Shown here: positions 47,413 to 58,729 of the stretch, piece after piece
How the letters are laid out: every line of letters begins with the position of its first letter
How positions within the stretch are numbered: position 1 is the first letter of the stretch
Assembly: GCA_018287875.1 (NCBI GenBank)
Contig: JAGVVL010000017.1
Span: forward strand, 1,984,001 to 2,048,000
Direction of reading: 5' to 3'
DNA length: 64,000 nucleotides
Source: Nigrospora sphaerica
Lineage: Eukaryota; Ascomycota; Sordariomycetes; Amphisphaeriales; Apiosporaceae
Position numbers and translations under genes: made by a program
The notes under the pieces: generated by a model
The model's input: only the letters and a program-made list of their open reading frames with translations
What the model was told of the DNA's origin: nothing
Databases searched by the model: none

Positions 47413-49212
47413 ATGGCCTACGACAAGAGCCGAGACCACGACGTCATGGCGGCGGCTCCCGCAACCCCGGATGACCGCTCGGCCGACGTGACGGTCGAGA
47501 CGCAGGCCGTGCAGCATATTCACTACTCCGACTCGAGGAAGATCGGCATCACGGGCGCCGTGTTCTTGATCCTGAACAAAATGATCGGCACCGGAAGTAC
47601 GTCTGCGCCCGTCGGCCCCCCTCCCCCACCGCCCCGGCCCCGATGGCACGAACGGCCCGACTAACGCGGACGCGCAGTTTTCTCGACGCCGTCGTCCGTC
47701 TTCGCGGCGACCGGGTCCGTCGGCGTGTCCCTGATGCTCTGGGTCATCGGCGGCGTCCTCACGTTCGCCGGGCTTAGCGTCTTTCTCGAGTTCGGGCTCG
47801 CGATCCCGATGTCGGGCGGCGAGAAGAACTACCTCGAGCGCGTGTACCGGCGCCCGCGGTACCTGGCGACGTGCGTGCTGGCATCGCAGATGGTGCTGCT
47901 GGGCTTCTCGTCGGGCAACTCGCTCGCCTTCGGACGCTACGTGCTGCTGGCGGCGTCGGGCGGCACGGGGTCGACCGACGGCTGGGCGGCGCGCGGCATC
48001 GGCGTCGCCTGCATCACGTTTGCCGTCGCGCTGCACGCCTGCCTGCCGCGCTGGGGCCTGCGCCTCGTCAACGTGCTCGGCGTCTTCAAGGTCGTCGTGC
48101 TGCTCGTCATCGTCTGCGCCGGCTTCGCCGCCCTCGCCGGCCGCCGCCTCGTGCCGGACCCGCACAACTTCGACGACGCCTTCGCCATCGGCGCCGGCGA
48201 GGGCTACGGCGGCGGCGGCGCCTACGCCTACTCGACGGCCCTGCTCAACGTCGTCTACAGCTACAAGGGCTGGGAGAACGCCAACTACGTCCTCGGCGAG
48301 CTGCGCCACCCCAAGCGCACCCTCGCCATCGCCGCGCCCCTCGCCATCGGCGGCGTCACCATCCTCTACGTGCTCGCCAACGTCGCCTACTTCGCCGCCA
48401 TCCCCAAGGAGGAGCTCGCCAACTCCGAGGTCATCGTCGCCGGCGTCTTCTTCCGCAACGTTTTCGGCACCGGCACCGCCGCCCGCAGCTTGCCCGTCTT
48501 CGTCGCCCTGAGCAACATGGGCAACGTCCTGGCCGTCAGCTTCGCCCACGCCCGCCTGAACCAGGAGTTCGGCAAGGAGGGCCTGCTGCCCTTCAGCCGC
48601 TTCTGGGCTTCAATCAAGCCCTTCAACGCCCCCGCCGCCGCCGTACGTCTTTTCGCTTCTCCTTCCCCACCCCGCCCCCTTCCCCCTTTCCGGCCCGCCG
48701 TGCCCCGTGGGTCATGCCGGCCTGCTAACCCTGGCGCGCCATAGCTATTCCTCCACTGGATCGTGACCATCATCGTCCTGCTGGCCCCGCCCGCCGGCAC
48801 GGCGTACAACTTCATCGTCAACCTGTACACGTACCCGGGGGCGTGGATCAACGCCTTCGTGGCGGGGGGCCTGCTGTACCTGCAGTTCAAGAAGTCGGAG
48901 AACTGGTCGTCGCCGTGGCACTCGTGGCCGCCCGTGACGGTGCTCTACCTGCTGGCCATGGTCTTCCTCGCCCTCGTGCCCTTTATCCCGCCCGAAGGCG
49001 ACTGGGACGCCGAGGGCTACCCCTTCTACGTCTTCCCCGTCGTCGGCGTCGGCGTCCTGCTGCTCGGCGCCGTCTACTGGGTCTGCTGGACCAAGATCTG
49101 GCCCGCCGTCGGCGGCTACCGCATCGTCGCCGAGCGCCACATCGACGAGGACGGCACCGAGGTCGTGCGCTACAAGAAGCTCCGGAACAACCACCACGCC
49201 CATGCCGGCTAG
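47413..49212 (+). CDS. Amino acid permease, LAT/MUP1-like (methionine permease type)
   Basis: Exons 47413-47596, 47678-48642, 48745-49212; 538 aa. The APC fold starts with KIGITGAVFLILNKMIGTGI-FSTPSS, where the unwound helix-1 motif (GTGIF) is split by intron 1 inside the Ile codon. LMLWVIGG, GLAIPMSGGEKNYLERVYRRP, VLASQMVLLGFSSGNSLAFG and YSYKGWENANYVLGE are as I remember from fungal MUP1-like high- or low-affinity methionine permeases. Twelve helices are visible. Plasma membrane import of methionine (perhaps cysteine) is inferred from the family. Introns are 81 and 102 nt, longer than most in the window. The stop is 394 bases from the stop of the convergent SDR gene. Confidence 0.9.
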
Positions 49213-49606
49213 GCCAGCCCCGCGTAGCTTGGTCCCCCGTGCTATGGTACGGCCATCCGCGACAGTTGTATCTGCGTGATGATACCAAGTAGCTAGAATA
49301 TGCAACGAGAGTTGGTTAGGGACACAGCACACCCATGATACCCCATAATTACAGTTTCCTCTTCTGCGCCGAAAGCGGTGTCGAACTAGATCTATTCAAT
49401 AATGGTGCCGAATAATTAGGGTTCCTTCTCCTACGCTGAAGGGAGCGTTGAGCCATGCTTGTTAACCAGTACTCGGAGTGCTTGATTCTAGGAACCCACG
49501 GTTGATAAGCCGGCCGAGCCCGAACAGCCTGTCGAAAAACAAGTGACGAGGGTGCCTTTCCCATAGCCCGTCCCACCGCCCCTTTGGGCTCCCAAGCCAC
49601 GCCGCC
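49213..49606. other. Convergent 3' ends of permease and SDR genes
   Basis: A 394-base spacer between two stop codons facing each other. No gene seen; it should hold both 3' UTRs and poly(A) sites. Confidence 0.6.
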
Positions 49607-50601
49607 CTAGGCGATGGACATCCTCATGCCGCCGTTGGCGCAGACGACGCTGCCCGTGGTCCAGCCGGCCTCGTCGGAGCAGAGCATGTCGATGGCGCCG
49701 GCGATCTCGTCGGTGAAGCCGGGGCGGCGACCGCCCATGCCGTTGCGGACGATGTCGTCGAAGCGGTCGGCGTCGGCGCCGGCGCGGGCGCGGACGGCGG
49801 GCTCGCCGTCGTAGCGGGCGAGGGGGGCGGCGTCGACGTAGGGCTGGTTGACCTTCCAGAAGGTCGGGCCGACGGCGGCGTACATGTCGCCCCAGGCGGG
49901 GCCGGGGTTGACGGCGTTGACGGTGGCGCGGCCGGCGAGCTCACGGCTCCAGCAGCGCGTCATGGCCTCGAGCGCCGCCTTGGTGCCGGCGTAGACGGAC
50001 TGGCCCTCGTAGCCGATGGACGACGACACGCTCGACACGTTGACGACGCGCCCCGCCCCGTCGCGCGGCAGCAGCGGCGCCACCGCCTGCATCAGCAGCA
50101 GCGGCGCCAGCACGTTGACGTCGTACACGCGCTGGAACTCGGCCGCGTCGATGGGCCCCTGCTCGCCGTCGTTGAGCCGCTGGTTCGACGCCACGCCCGC
50201 GTTGTTCACGAGGATGTCCACCTGCGCCGCCGCGCCGGCCCCGCCGTAGCTGGCGAAGAAGTCCTCGGCCGCCTGCCGGATCGCCGCCGCCGCCGCCGCC
50301 GGCTTCGCCAGGTCCGCCTGCACGTGGGCGCACTTGATGCCGTGCGCGGCCGTGAGCTCTTCACAGAGCGCCTTGGTGGGCTCCGTCGACGAGTCCGAGG
50401 TGTAGGCGATCAGGAGGTTGCAGCCCTTGGCCGCCAACCGCCGCACGACAGCGGCTCCGATACCTGTAGCCACAAGAGAAGGAAGGTTCACCCGTTACCA
50501 GAAGTCCCGGGCAGGGAGGGGATAGCCGCACGGCGTCTCTTACCTCTCGATCCGCCGGTGACGATTCCGAGCTTGCCCTCGTACGGCCGTGCGGAAGGCA
50601 T
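49607..50601 (-). CDS. Short-chain dehydrogenase/reductase (classical SDR, 3-oxoacyl-ACP reductase-like)
   Basis: Exons (minus) 50601-50544 and 50463-49607; 304 aa. An NAD(P)-dependent oxidoreductase. The cofactor motif TGGSRGIG (TGxxxGxG) is split by the 80-nt intron after the last Gly codon's first base. NNAG (about 106), the catalytic Ser in VVNVSSVSSS, and YAGTK (YxxxK) are all present, followed by NAVNPGP. The Thr/Ser-rich loop after the first strand (AYTSDSSTEPT) suggests NADP(H). Similar fungal proteins are annotated as 3-ketoacyl-ACP reductase-like, but the true substrate is unknown. The C-terminus SVVCANGGMRMSIA is the usual SDR end. Confidence 0.92.
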
Positions 50602-51675
50602 GGTGAGATGAGATGATGCTGTGGCTTGGCTGTACAGGTGTAGGGTAGCCCTAGGTTGGAACAGGTGTCAATGCTGCGTGAGCGAGTCGACGCGGACGCT
50701 GGTATGCAAACGCGACACAATTACTAAACGCCCAACTGGTTTCATAGCCTTCTATTTATACGGAAGCTGTCAAAACCGGAGCCGAAGGAAAGGGTTCGTA
50801 GCGTGGGGGTTGACCCTCGTCACGAGGCAGCGAAGGTCGCTGAGGGGAAGAGAGGGGCTAGTGTTTGTCAGTGGCGACCATGTCCCGCATTTGGGTAGTT
50901 GACCCCATGGAGACGATGGGGTCTTTGGATGAACATGGACCCAATCCCGCGATCTGGTTTTAATATAGCCGGCCTGGTGGGGTTGTTTTCTTTGGTACTG
51001 AGGCATCTCTCGTCCAGGGAAGATAGAGCCGCTCCGCATACGGGCCTGTGGGCTGGCTAAATACGGTCGGACGCCTCGTTTCACTTCACACACAACCACC
51101 GAGCACTCCAATTTAGACCGAGCACTCCGATCTAGAACAGGTGCTCTAGGGAAGACCTCGATCCGGTAGTACGCCGAGTCACGCAGTCTGCGAAGTTCAG
51201 CAATCGGTAAGGCAAATCTACCCCGGAGGTTCGCCAGCGGACAGCCGTTAGGCCATGGGGGAAGCCTTTACGCAACAAAACCACCCGAATTCCCTGCCGA
51301 CCAAGATGGACGTGAGTCACTCGCGGTCAGGAAGGGAATCTATTTGCATGAAGAAGAAGGAGATCGAAAAGATGGAAAGGACAGGCGGCGGGTAGACCCA
51401 TATACCCCCAAGCAAAACACTAATACGCATCTGCCGCGGGGATTGACATCCATCGTGGGCGACTCCTAGTGGGGAAATGGGCGAAGACGCCCGAATTTGA
51501 GTCGTCGATTTATTACAACTTATGTAAGCGGATTTGGCCATGCGTAGCGCGCTTCTCCATTCCATCCTCTACCCGCATTTACTGCCCGTGTAATAAACGC
51601 CACCTCCCATCACCCATCGTCCGTCGCGTTACAGGAGTACTTCTATACCACAAGCTTCGCCAACGCCTAGCCAAA
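50602..51675. other. Divergent upstream region between SDR and SPF30-like genes
   Basis: About 1.1 kb, no gene seen. It holds a minus-strand TATA box for the SDR gene near 50752 and a CT-rich leader for the SPF30-like gene at the right end. Confidence 0.5.
50752..50760 (-). promoter_or_regulatory. TATA box of the SDR gene
   Basis: On the minus strand this reads tataaatag, about 150 bases upstream of the SDR start codon at 50601. Confidence 0.55.
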
Positions 51676-52714
51676 ATGGCCGACATCGCAAGTCTCCAAG
51701 ATGATATCAAGCAGTACCAAGAGCAGGTCAGTCGCGCCCGCGTCCCTCCTTCCGTCCCCCGGGCGCCCCGACTAACGGCCACCGTACGCAGCTCGACGTG
51801 GTGAATGCTGGTCTCCGAGATGACCCTGGCAATGCCGAGCTTCTCGACCTGAAAACTGAGTTAGACGACGCACTCAACCTGCTGAACGAAACACTTGCTG
51901 AACTGAAGCCTGCACCAGCAGCAGCACCACCCAAGTCCAAGGAGCCCTCACCACCCCCGGCGCAGGAGAAATGGTCGCGTGAGAACCACCCGGCCTTCAA
52001 GAAGGCGGCCGCGCCGCCGCCCGACGACAAGGAAGGCGACGCCGCGCCCGCCCACTACCAGGTGAACGACACCGTCATGGCCAAATGGGTGTCGGGCGAC
52101 AAGGGCTTCTACGCCGCGCGCATCACGTCCATCACGGGCTCGTCGACGGCCCCCATCTACATTGTCAAGTTCAAGAGCTACGACGAGACGGAGCAGCTGC
52201 GCGCCAAGGACATCCGCCCCATGGCCAGCAACAAACGCAAGGCCGACGGCACCCCCGTGCAGAGCGGCGCCCCCTTTGCCGCCCCCGCCCAGCCCGCGCC
52301 GCCGCCCCCCAGCACCGCCCCCGGCGTCATTTCCGCCGCCGCCAGCATCAACCCCGAGCTCGCCCAGAAGAACCGCGAGGCCGCCGAGAAGCCCGCCGAC
52401 GACGCGAAGCCCAAGTTCAAGAAGATCAAGGCCACGAAGGAGCTTGAGGCCGGCAAGAGCAAGTGGCAGGAGTTCAACACCAAGTCCAAGTTTGCCAAGG
52501 CCAGCAAGACCAAGAAAGACAGCATGTTTCGGACCCCTGATGGTGTCCACGGTAGAGGTATGCTTTCTGGCCCCCCTTCCCCCTTTTTCACACCGCGGTG
52601 AACACGGGCTAACGCATTCGGCGTGCAGTTGGTTTTACGGGTTCGGGACAGACCATGCGCAAGGACCCGACCCGCACGCGCCACATCTACCAAGCCAACG
52701 AGGAACTGGATTAG
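51676..52714 (+). CDS. SPF30/SMNDC1-like Tudor-domain splicing factor
   Basis: Exons 51676-51726, 51792-52557, 52629-52714; 300 aa. In animals SPF30 joins U4/U5/U6 tri-snRNP to the pre-spliceosome through its Tudor domain, which binds dimethylarginine in Sm proteins. Here the N-terminal coiled region (ADIASLQDDIKQYQEQLDVV) matches the start of that family. The Tudor domain is at about 115-175: VNDTVMAKWVSGDKGFYAAR...I-YIVKFKSYDETEQLRAKDIRP, with aromatic cage candidates W, Y and F. The Lys-rich tail KSKWQEFNTKSKFAK followed by KDSMFRTPDGVHGRVGFTGS (spanning intron 2) is the conserved C-terminal signature. Probably nuclear. Confidence 0.93.
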
Positions 52715-53021
52715 GAGATGCCACTAACACGGCTATAGGTCTTATTCGAGGGGAGTGAGCCGTCTTCTCGGTCGTAGAACCACTGGGATGGAGTTTCAGG
52801 GGTACCAGCATTCAACGGCGTTCATGCGGTGGCTTGTCCTTTATGTGACCCTTTTTATTTTCGATTCGACGGGGGACTCTTGATCCCCGACCGCGTGGCT
52901 CAGCAGTTGCCGTGCGTCTGAGATAGTCAAATTAGGAATGCAGCCCCTCGCGACTGGACCCCTTCGCATTCCGCTATCCCGTTCATGCTCTTGGCCTCCT
53001 TTTCGTACCGCAAGCCTCTAC
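52715..53021. other. Convergent spacer between SPF30-like and Ind1 genes
   Basis: A 307-base spacer between two facing stop codons; T-rich around 52850-52862. No gene seen. Confidence 0.6.
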
Positions 53022-54181
53022 TTACAAGCCGATCTTGCGTCCGATGCTCTCGGCAATTTTCATGAATGTCTGCGCCCTTTCGCTCTCGGGCTCTGCAACC
53101 ACGGTGGGCTTGCCCCGCGAGCCGTCCTCGCCGATGCTTTGGTGGAGGGGGATGTTGCCCAGCACATCGAAGGACTCCTCCTTGGAGATAAGTCGTGCCC
53201 AATCCACGGTGCCGAACACGTCCGTGTTGTGGTGGCAGTGCGGGCAGTTGAAGAGCGACATGTTCTGTACCAAGCCGAGGATGGGCACGTTGACCTTTTT
53301 GAACATGTTGATGCCTCTGACGGCGTCCTTGAGCGCAAGGGTGTGCGGCGTGGTGACAATGACGGAGCCTGGAGCCGGGGTATCAGACGGCCGAAGAGCC
53401 GGAAGGGCGCGCGGGACACGTACCATCGAGCACAATCTGCTGCGTGATGCTGAGCTGCGTATCGCCGGTCCCGGGGGGCAGGTCGAGGACGAGAACGTCC
53501 AAGCCGCCCCATTCGACCTCGTGCAGGAGCTGCTGCAGCGCTTTCATGACCATGAGGCCGCGCCAGACGATGGGCTCATCCTCCTTGACGAGGTAGCCCA
53601 TCGACATGGTCTTGACGCCGTAGTTGGAGAGGGGCAGGAGTTGGTTGTCTGGCGTTTGGGATCAGTCTTCTAGCGGCTGATGTTCCTCCCGAGCTGTTCC
53701 CCGTGCGGAACGGGACGACAATGGAGTACGTACTCGAGGACAAGCGCGGCTCATCAAACAGGTCGAACAAGGTCGGGATCGAGGGCCCGAAGATGTCCGT
53801 GTCCAGAATGCCGGCACGGTGGCCCTGACGGGCAAAGGCCAGGGCGAGGTTTGCTACAGATCCCGATCAACCGCTGTTGGGGGGGAAGAAGATATGCGCG
53901 AAGGCATGCGGGAAGTAGGCGAACCTGCTATAGTGCTCTTGCCCACGCCGCCCTTGGCCGATGACACGGCCACCACCTTCTTCACGTCCTTGATCGGCCG
54001 CCGCTCCGGCAGGCCGCGCTGCATGCGAGGAATGGAACCGGATCGCGGAAGGCCCTGTGCAGCTCAGTACACGGTGGTTCCGGCAGCGTGGGAATATCGC
54101 GAGCGGGCTTACTAGGGGGTTCTCATGTTGCAGGGCTCTAAGCGTATGGAAAAGCCGTGACGCGGCCGGCCTTGAAGTCAT
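53022..54181 (-). CDS. ind1: Mitochondrial Fe-S cluster assembly P-loop NTPase Ind1 (NUBPL)
   Basis: Exons (minus) 54181-54113, 54054-53925, 53853-53734, 53648-53424, 53368-53022; 296 aa. Ind1 delivers [4Fe-4S] clusters to respiratory complex I. The start ([17 protein letters not shown]) is Arg/Ser-rich and amphipathic, a mitochondrial presequence. [20 protein letters not shown] leads into the deviant Walker A KGGVGKST; then [33 protein letters not shown] and [12 protein letters not shown] are the Mrp/NBP35 motifs. The cluster-binding CPHC lies in [10 protein letters not shown]. All five exons join in frame, introns are 55-85 nt. The start at 54181 is the first ATG in frame. It is divergent from the Bfr2 gene, 436 bases apart. 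Confidence 0.93.
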
Positions 54182-54617
54182 TTTTGCCGACAATGGATTC
54201 TCCTACGCCAGTCGGAAAAGCAAGCCAGATACAAAAGGGCGTATGCCAGCAGACAGCCCGGGGTCACAATACCTAAGCCCTGTGGTGTCTCGGCCTGTGA
54301 TGAACGTCTTTTTGGATGATATCACGATGCCATTGGGAGCTGCGGCGGGGCTTCATTGGCTTTAAGTGCATCCCTTGACTCCAAGTTAACGTACTGAGTT
54401 CGGCCGCCTATGGAATTGATCCCTTCCATGCTTGCGCCTGCAGGGTTCTAGTGGGCGGCTCAACCGCTGTAGCGCGTGTGGAGATTAGATAAGCCCCGCT
54501 GAAATTTTGAAAACTTCTTGGGAACTGGGAAAGCTCCACGCCGGCCGAAACCTGAAGCCCATTCTGTCTGCTGCGACATTCGCCCCGAAGGAGAATTTCC
54601 ACACGCGGCTCTACAAC
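54182..54617. promoter_or_regulatory. Shared divergent upstream region of ind1 and bfr2
   Basis: Only 436 bases separate the two start codons, so both promoters must lie here. I see no TATA box in either direction that I would trust. Confidence 0.5.
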
Positions 54618-56486
54618 ATGGCGAAAACCACCAAAGTACCGAAACGCTTCGCCGAATGGGACGAGAAGCCCGCCAAAGGTTCGACTGCTTCGACTGGCCG
54701 CCTTGCGCCGCCCTGCTAACTCGGTCTTCCCAGACTACGACCCCGAGGACGCGCCGCCCTCTGACGACGAAAACGGCAGCGAAAGCGAAGGCGCCGACGA
54801 CCAAACCGGCACTGAGCACGTACGTCGCCCGGCTTTTCCTTCTCTCTGACCCCAACGGGGAAACCCGGGAGCCGGCATGCTGATTCTTGGAAATAGTATG
54901 TCGCGGTCGGAAAATCAAAACTTCGGAACCAAGCGCCAGCGCTGGGCAAGCAATACAGCGGTGCGAAAGTGAGCCGCGACGCTCTGGATCAGTGGTCCGA
55001 CTCTGGCTCGGAAGAATTTGATGACGCCGTCGAGGAGCTGGAAGACGACGAGGAGGATGACGACGACGACGATGACGACGAAGAGGAGTTTGACGACCCC
55101 GATACCGCAGATCTCGAAAAGGACCAGCTGAAGCACGATGACGATGCCGAGATTCCCAGCGATGATGCGCTTGGCTCCTCCGACGAAGAGAGGTTTGCCA
55201 AGTACACCTTCAGGGGCAGTTCCCAGGCCATACCCAACAAGGGCAAGAGGGTAAAAAGACCCACCGCCGCCGATTTCCTGGACGACGAGGCCGAGGAGTC
55301 CGATGACGCCGAGGACGACGAGGACGATGGTCTGGACGGCCTGATTGACGATCTCGGCGGATCCGAGTCCGAAGAGGAGGAAGGGGACGAGGACGAGGAC
55401 ATGATGGACGGGGAAGACGCCTCTTCCGGCGAGGAGGACGAGGAAAAAGAAGACAGCGACGATAGCGGCGAGGACGACGATGAGGAAGACTCTGACGCGG
55501 GCTCGGCAAAAAGGTCAAAGAAGTCCTCGGGTTCGGGCGAAGCAGCATTTTTTGACGCTGGAGCCGGGCAACGCGATGTGCTCGACACGCTGGCCAAATC
55601 GATCGAAAAGGATGTCACCAAAGGACGAGCGGCCCGCAAACAACGCCAAGGGTTCGACGCCGCCCTCAACATCCGTATCCGCCTGCAGAAGTCCCTTGTG
55701 GCCGTCAATACGCTGCCGACGGTTGAGGAAACCGACGAAGGCGAGCCGTACGAGGCGGCCGAGGCGGCTGCCGTCAAGCTCTGGAACGCGATTGACCAAT
55801 TCCGCGTCGATATGGGACCCGGCGCCGGCCAGAAGCGGAAACGCAGCGTCGAGACGACCGACTCCAGCGAGGATATCTGGGCGAAAATGCAGGAGATCGA
55901 GCGCGAGGCGGTTGTACGCCGCAAGAGAGTCTTGGACGAATGGTCCAACAAGGTCAAGAAAGTGCGGGTGACGGGCGCGACCAACAAGCCGGCCGAGACT
56001 TCCCTCACCACGGTGCTGGAAAATCAGATGCAAGATACCGAAAGGCTGGTGTCGCGAACCCAAACCCCGCGGTCGTGCGCGCCGACGCAGGCTGCCAAGA
56101 AAGTCGGCAAGGACCCGAACATCTACGACGACGCTGATTTCTACCAGCTCCTGCTCAAGGAGCTCGTGGACCAGCGCTCGGCCGACACGTCTACCGGAGG
56201 GGGTCAGGCGGCCACGATTCGCTTCGCGGCGGCGAAGGAAGCCAAGACCAAGAAGCACGTCGATACCAAGGCCAGCAAGGGCCGGAAGATGCGGTTTGGT
56301 GTCCACGAAAAGCTGCAGAACTTCATGGCGTCCGAGGATCGCAGGCAATGGGAGCAGCATGCCATTGATCGCTTCTTCGGCACCCTGTTCGGCCAGAAGA
56401 TGGTGCTGGACGAGGACGAGGCCTCGGACGAGGAGATGGGCGGTGTCAATGCCGAGGAGGCTGGTCTGCGGTTGTTCCGAAGCTAG
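54618..56486 (+). CDS. bfr2: Bfr2/AATF (TRAUB) ribosome biogenesis factor
   Basis: Exons 54618-54678, 54734-54819, 54897-56486; 578 aa. Bfr2 acts in the nucleolus in early 40S (SSU processome) assembly. The N-terminus has DYDPEDAPPSDDENG, then G-K-S-KLRNQAPALG-KQYSG-KVSR, the typical AATF start. Acidic runs (about 60-230, long Asp/Glu blocks) are followed by the AATF/Che-1 leucine-containing region (ALNIRIRLQKSLVAVNTLP) and the C-terminal TRAUB domain: IYDDADFYQLLLKELVDQR, KKHVDTKASKGRKMRFGVHE-KLQNFM and LFGQK. All motifs sit at the expected distances. An upstream in-frame ATG exists at 54507, but the one at 54618 gives the family-like start. Confidence 0.95.
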
Positions 56487-57190
56487 AAACAGAATACCCC
56501 TAGAGTCATCGTGAGCTCCTGCCCAGAGCGGTGGGCTAATAATGCATCAAGACCTTTGCATCTACATGCCTACTTGCCTACTTTCTTACCTATGTACCTT
56601 TGAACCATCTGGTACTTCAGTAGGTACACATTCAAGTACGCATACCGCGGCCGCCTGTTGTGCCTTTACCAACCACGAGCAGGAATGGCCCTGGAGGCCA
56701 AGTAGACCGGGCACGAGGAGCCATTTCTCTTGCCGGGCTTGGAAAGGGGCATTAAACACATACTTGATGGCGCGTAAAGAGACCGGGAAGCAAGTACTGC
56801 TTAGGAGTGTGAATGCAGTGCGAAGGTGCTGCCTGCCTCACCTGCCTTGCCCACCTCGCCTTCTTCATCTTGCCTCTTTCTACCTACCTCAGCGAAACAA
56901 AGCAGGGGCAACTATGGCCATCCATGTTTATGCTTGCACGGGGAAACCGACAATGGTCCAAGCCGCCGTCCCAATTCGCATCGTGTCCCCGGCCTTGGAC
57001 GAGGGGTCGCTCAAACCCGCAAACACAAGTTCACCTGCATTCATACAAAGCAACCCTCGTCGGCGGGCCGCCAGTAAATATTCCAACGAGCATCCCAGCC
57101 GCCTCGCCCGGAAGCGTCCAGAAAGAAGCACAGCAGCGTTCTGCCGTCTTGGGATAATATGCTTCTCCCTCGGCCGAGGTAGCAGCCACC
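56487..57190. other. Intergenic region with TACCT/GTAGG words
   Basis: No gene supported. The stretch 56565-56635 is rich in CCTAC, TACCT and GGTAC words like those at 6341 and 24398. Confidence 0.45.
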
Positions 57191-57847
57191 ATGTGCGCAG
57201 TCACAGTCAAGTTCGACAGGGAGGGTGATTTTGACAGCATCCGCACCACGTACTGCAACGATCACCCTGCCTGCTGCACCCTGAGGGGCGAGTTTGACCG
57301 GCCTCTGGCCCGGGCGCCGGTGACGGCACCCACAGCGTCGGGCGTCGGGCTCCGGACGGGGAGCCGTCTGTTCCCGAACCGGCCCCTGTCGCACCACGGC
57401 GGCCCTCGGTTGCCGGACCCGCCGAGCCCCGGCCCGGGGTCCAGGGAGAGCCCCGAGCGCGAGGCGAGGGAGAGCCCGCTGCGCCGCGCCGCCTCGGGCG
57501 CCTCGGCGCTCCGGCAGAAGCTCGCCAAGCTGACTAGCATGCTCGACCTGACGGCACGGTCGCCGTACGTGCCCTTCGCCCGCAGCTTCTGCATCCGCAT
57601 CTTCTTCGCCTACAATTGCGGCCACGCCGTCGACATGAAGCCGCCCATCCACGGCTGGCTCTGCAGCAAGGAGGGCTGCCTGCACTGGAAGCGCTCGCAC
57701 TACATCGCCGTGCCCCTGCAGTTTCCCTGCTCCTGGACTACGCCGTGCGACTCGAAGGAGCCCATACGTAAGACGGTCTTGGCCGAAGTCGAAAAGCGCG
57801 GGGGAAAGCCCAAGATCGTCCTGCGGGAGCCTCCGTCCGGTCATTGA
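57191..57847 (+). CDS. Uncharacterised Cys/His-containing protein
   Basis: Single exon, 218 aa, with a good start context (gccaccatg). Two cysteine-bearing parts flank a Pro/Arg/Ser-rich disordered middle (about 45-105). The C-terminal part (about 125-195) reads ARSFCIRIFFAYNCGHAVD, GWLCSKEGCLHWKRSHYIA and PLQFPCSWTTPCD, with pairs of Cys and nearby His that could bind zinc. There is no signal peptide. I do not recognise the family, but the conserved-looking aromatic/Cys pattern and codon use suggest a real gene. No link to neighbouring genes is evident. Confidence 0.65.
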   Translation: MCAVTVKFDREGDFDSIRTTYCNDHPACCTLRGEFDRPLARAPVTAPTASGVGLRTGSRLFPNRPLSHHGGPRLPDPPSPGPGSRESPEREARESPLRRAASGASALRQKLAKLTSMLDLTARSPYVPFARSFCIRIFFAYNCGHAVDMKPPIHGWLCSKEGCLHWKRSHYIAVPLQFPCSWTTPCDSKEPIRKTVLAEVEKRGGKPKIVLREPPSGH

Positions 57848-58326
57848 AGGCGTTGGGATCAGACAGGGGCAACAGGTCGGGTTCGTCTAGGGGTGCGGCC
57901 ATGGGGTTTTTATCGCCCGCCGTTTGGTTCGGTTGGGGTATAACAGCGTTTGTTTGGATTTGGCCATTGGAAGGCAAGGCCATAGTCGATAAGCGTCAGG
58001 TATACAGAGGCAGGTTGTAAATATATCGTCCCCGCGCGATCCCCACCGTAATGGTTCTCAGACCAGATAAAGAGTGATTCTAGAAAGGAAGCAGGTATTG
58101 CTTTTTGTTACTAGAATGGTCATACGAGCGAAGAACCCCTTCCTCAGGATAACCAATAGTTACACGAAGCGAGATATCATCCTCCGGGCAAGCGACACAT
58201 ATAGTTTACATCTCTCCACTGTAGCACACCAGTGATAAACCCATCCACGGACGTCATCCCCAGCAACAGTCGACACGTAGTATGTCTCCTTCTCCGCAAA
58301 GAAAGGGGCGCAAGCCGACGGGCCGC
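57848..58326. other. Intergenic region
   Basis: A/T-richer than the flanking coding DNA; no gene seen. It lies between the 3' end of the Cys/His protein gene and the GH7 relic. Confidence 0.5.
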
Positions 58327-58729
58327 TCAGACGCGGCCGTGGGCGGCGCGAGGCGCGAGGGTCGAGCCGATGTCGCCCCAGCGGATGTTGGAGAAGACGA
58401 CGTGGGCTTCGGGGTCGCCGTCGGCGGCGGCGCAGGGGGCGGAGCCGAGTCAGGCCATGAACCGGACCGGGTCGTTCCGGACGGAAAAGGCGAGGACTGG
58501 AGCTCTGCAGGCCGTTGGCGCTCACGGTGTACTGATGCAGGGTCATGCTGCTCCCCGATATGACGGCGCCCTGGGCCGCGTAGTTGGAAATACCCTGGGC
58601 CACACACCCGCCCGCCTTGGTGCATTTGTACGTCGGCGGCTCTGGAGACGCCTCGAGCGTGGCGTCGTGGCTCTGGCTGCCGACGAGCTCGAGACCGGCC
58701 CGGAGTGCCGCGGCGAGAGCAACAAACAT
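58327..58729 (-). pseudogene. GH7 endoglucanase (Cel7B-type) pseudogene with large internal deletions
   Basis: An intact GH7 endoglucanase has about 400-450 residues; here only about 130 codons remain. From 58729 the minus strand reads a signal-like start (MFVALAAALRAG), then PPTYKCTKAGGCVAQ, the hallmark N-terminus of mature GH7 endoglucanases. It jumps directly to NYAAQGAVISGSSMTLHQYT and SSSPRLF, skipping the segment with the substrate-binding loops. It then jumps to RNDPVRFMA-stop-LGS, PCAAADGDPEAHVVF and SNIRWGDIGST near the C-terminus, in another frame. The nucleophile/acid motif ExDxxE is gone. The in-frame TGA stands where family members have a Trp codon (TGG). Deletions, frameshift and stop make it non-functional. 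No carbohydrate-binding module is seen. Confidence 0.85.

Noticed and set aside
47242..48549. A 435-codon minus-strand frame opposite the permease
   Set aside because: Very rich in Gly, Asp, Glu and Arg, as expected for an antisense shadow of a GC-rich transporter gene.
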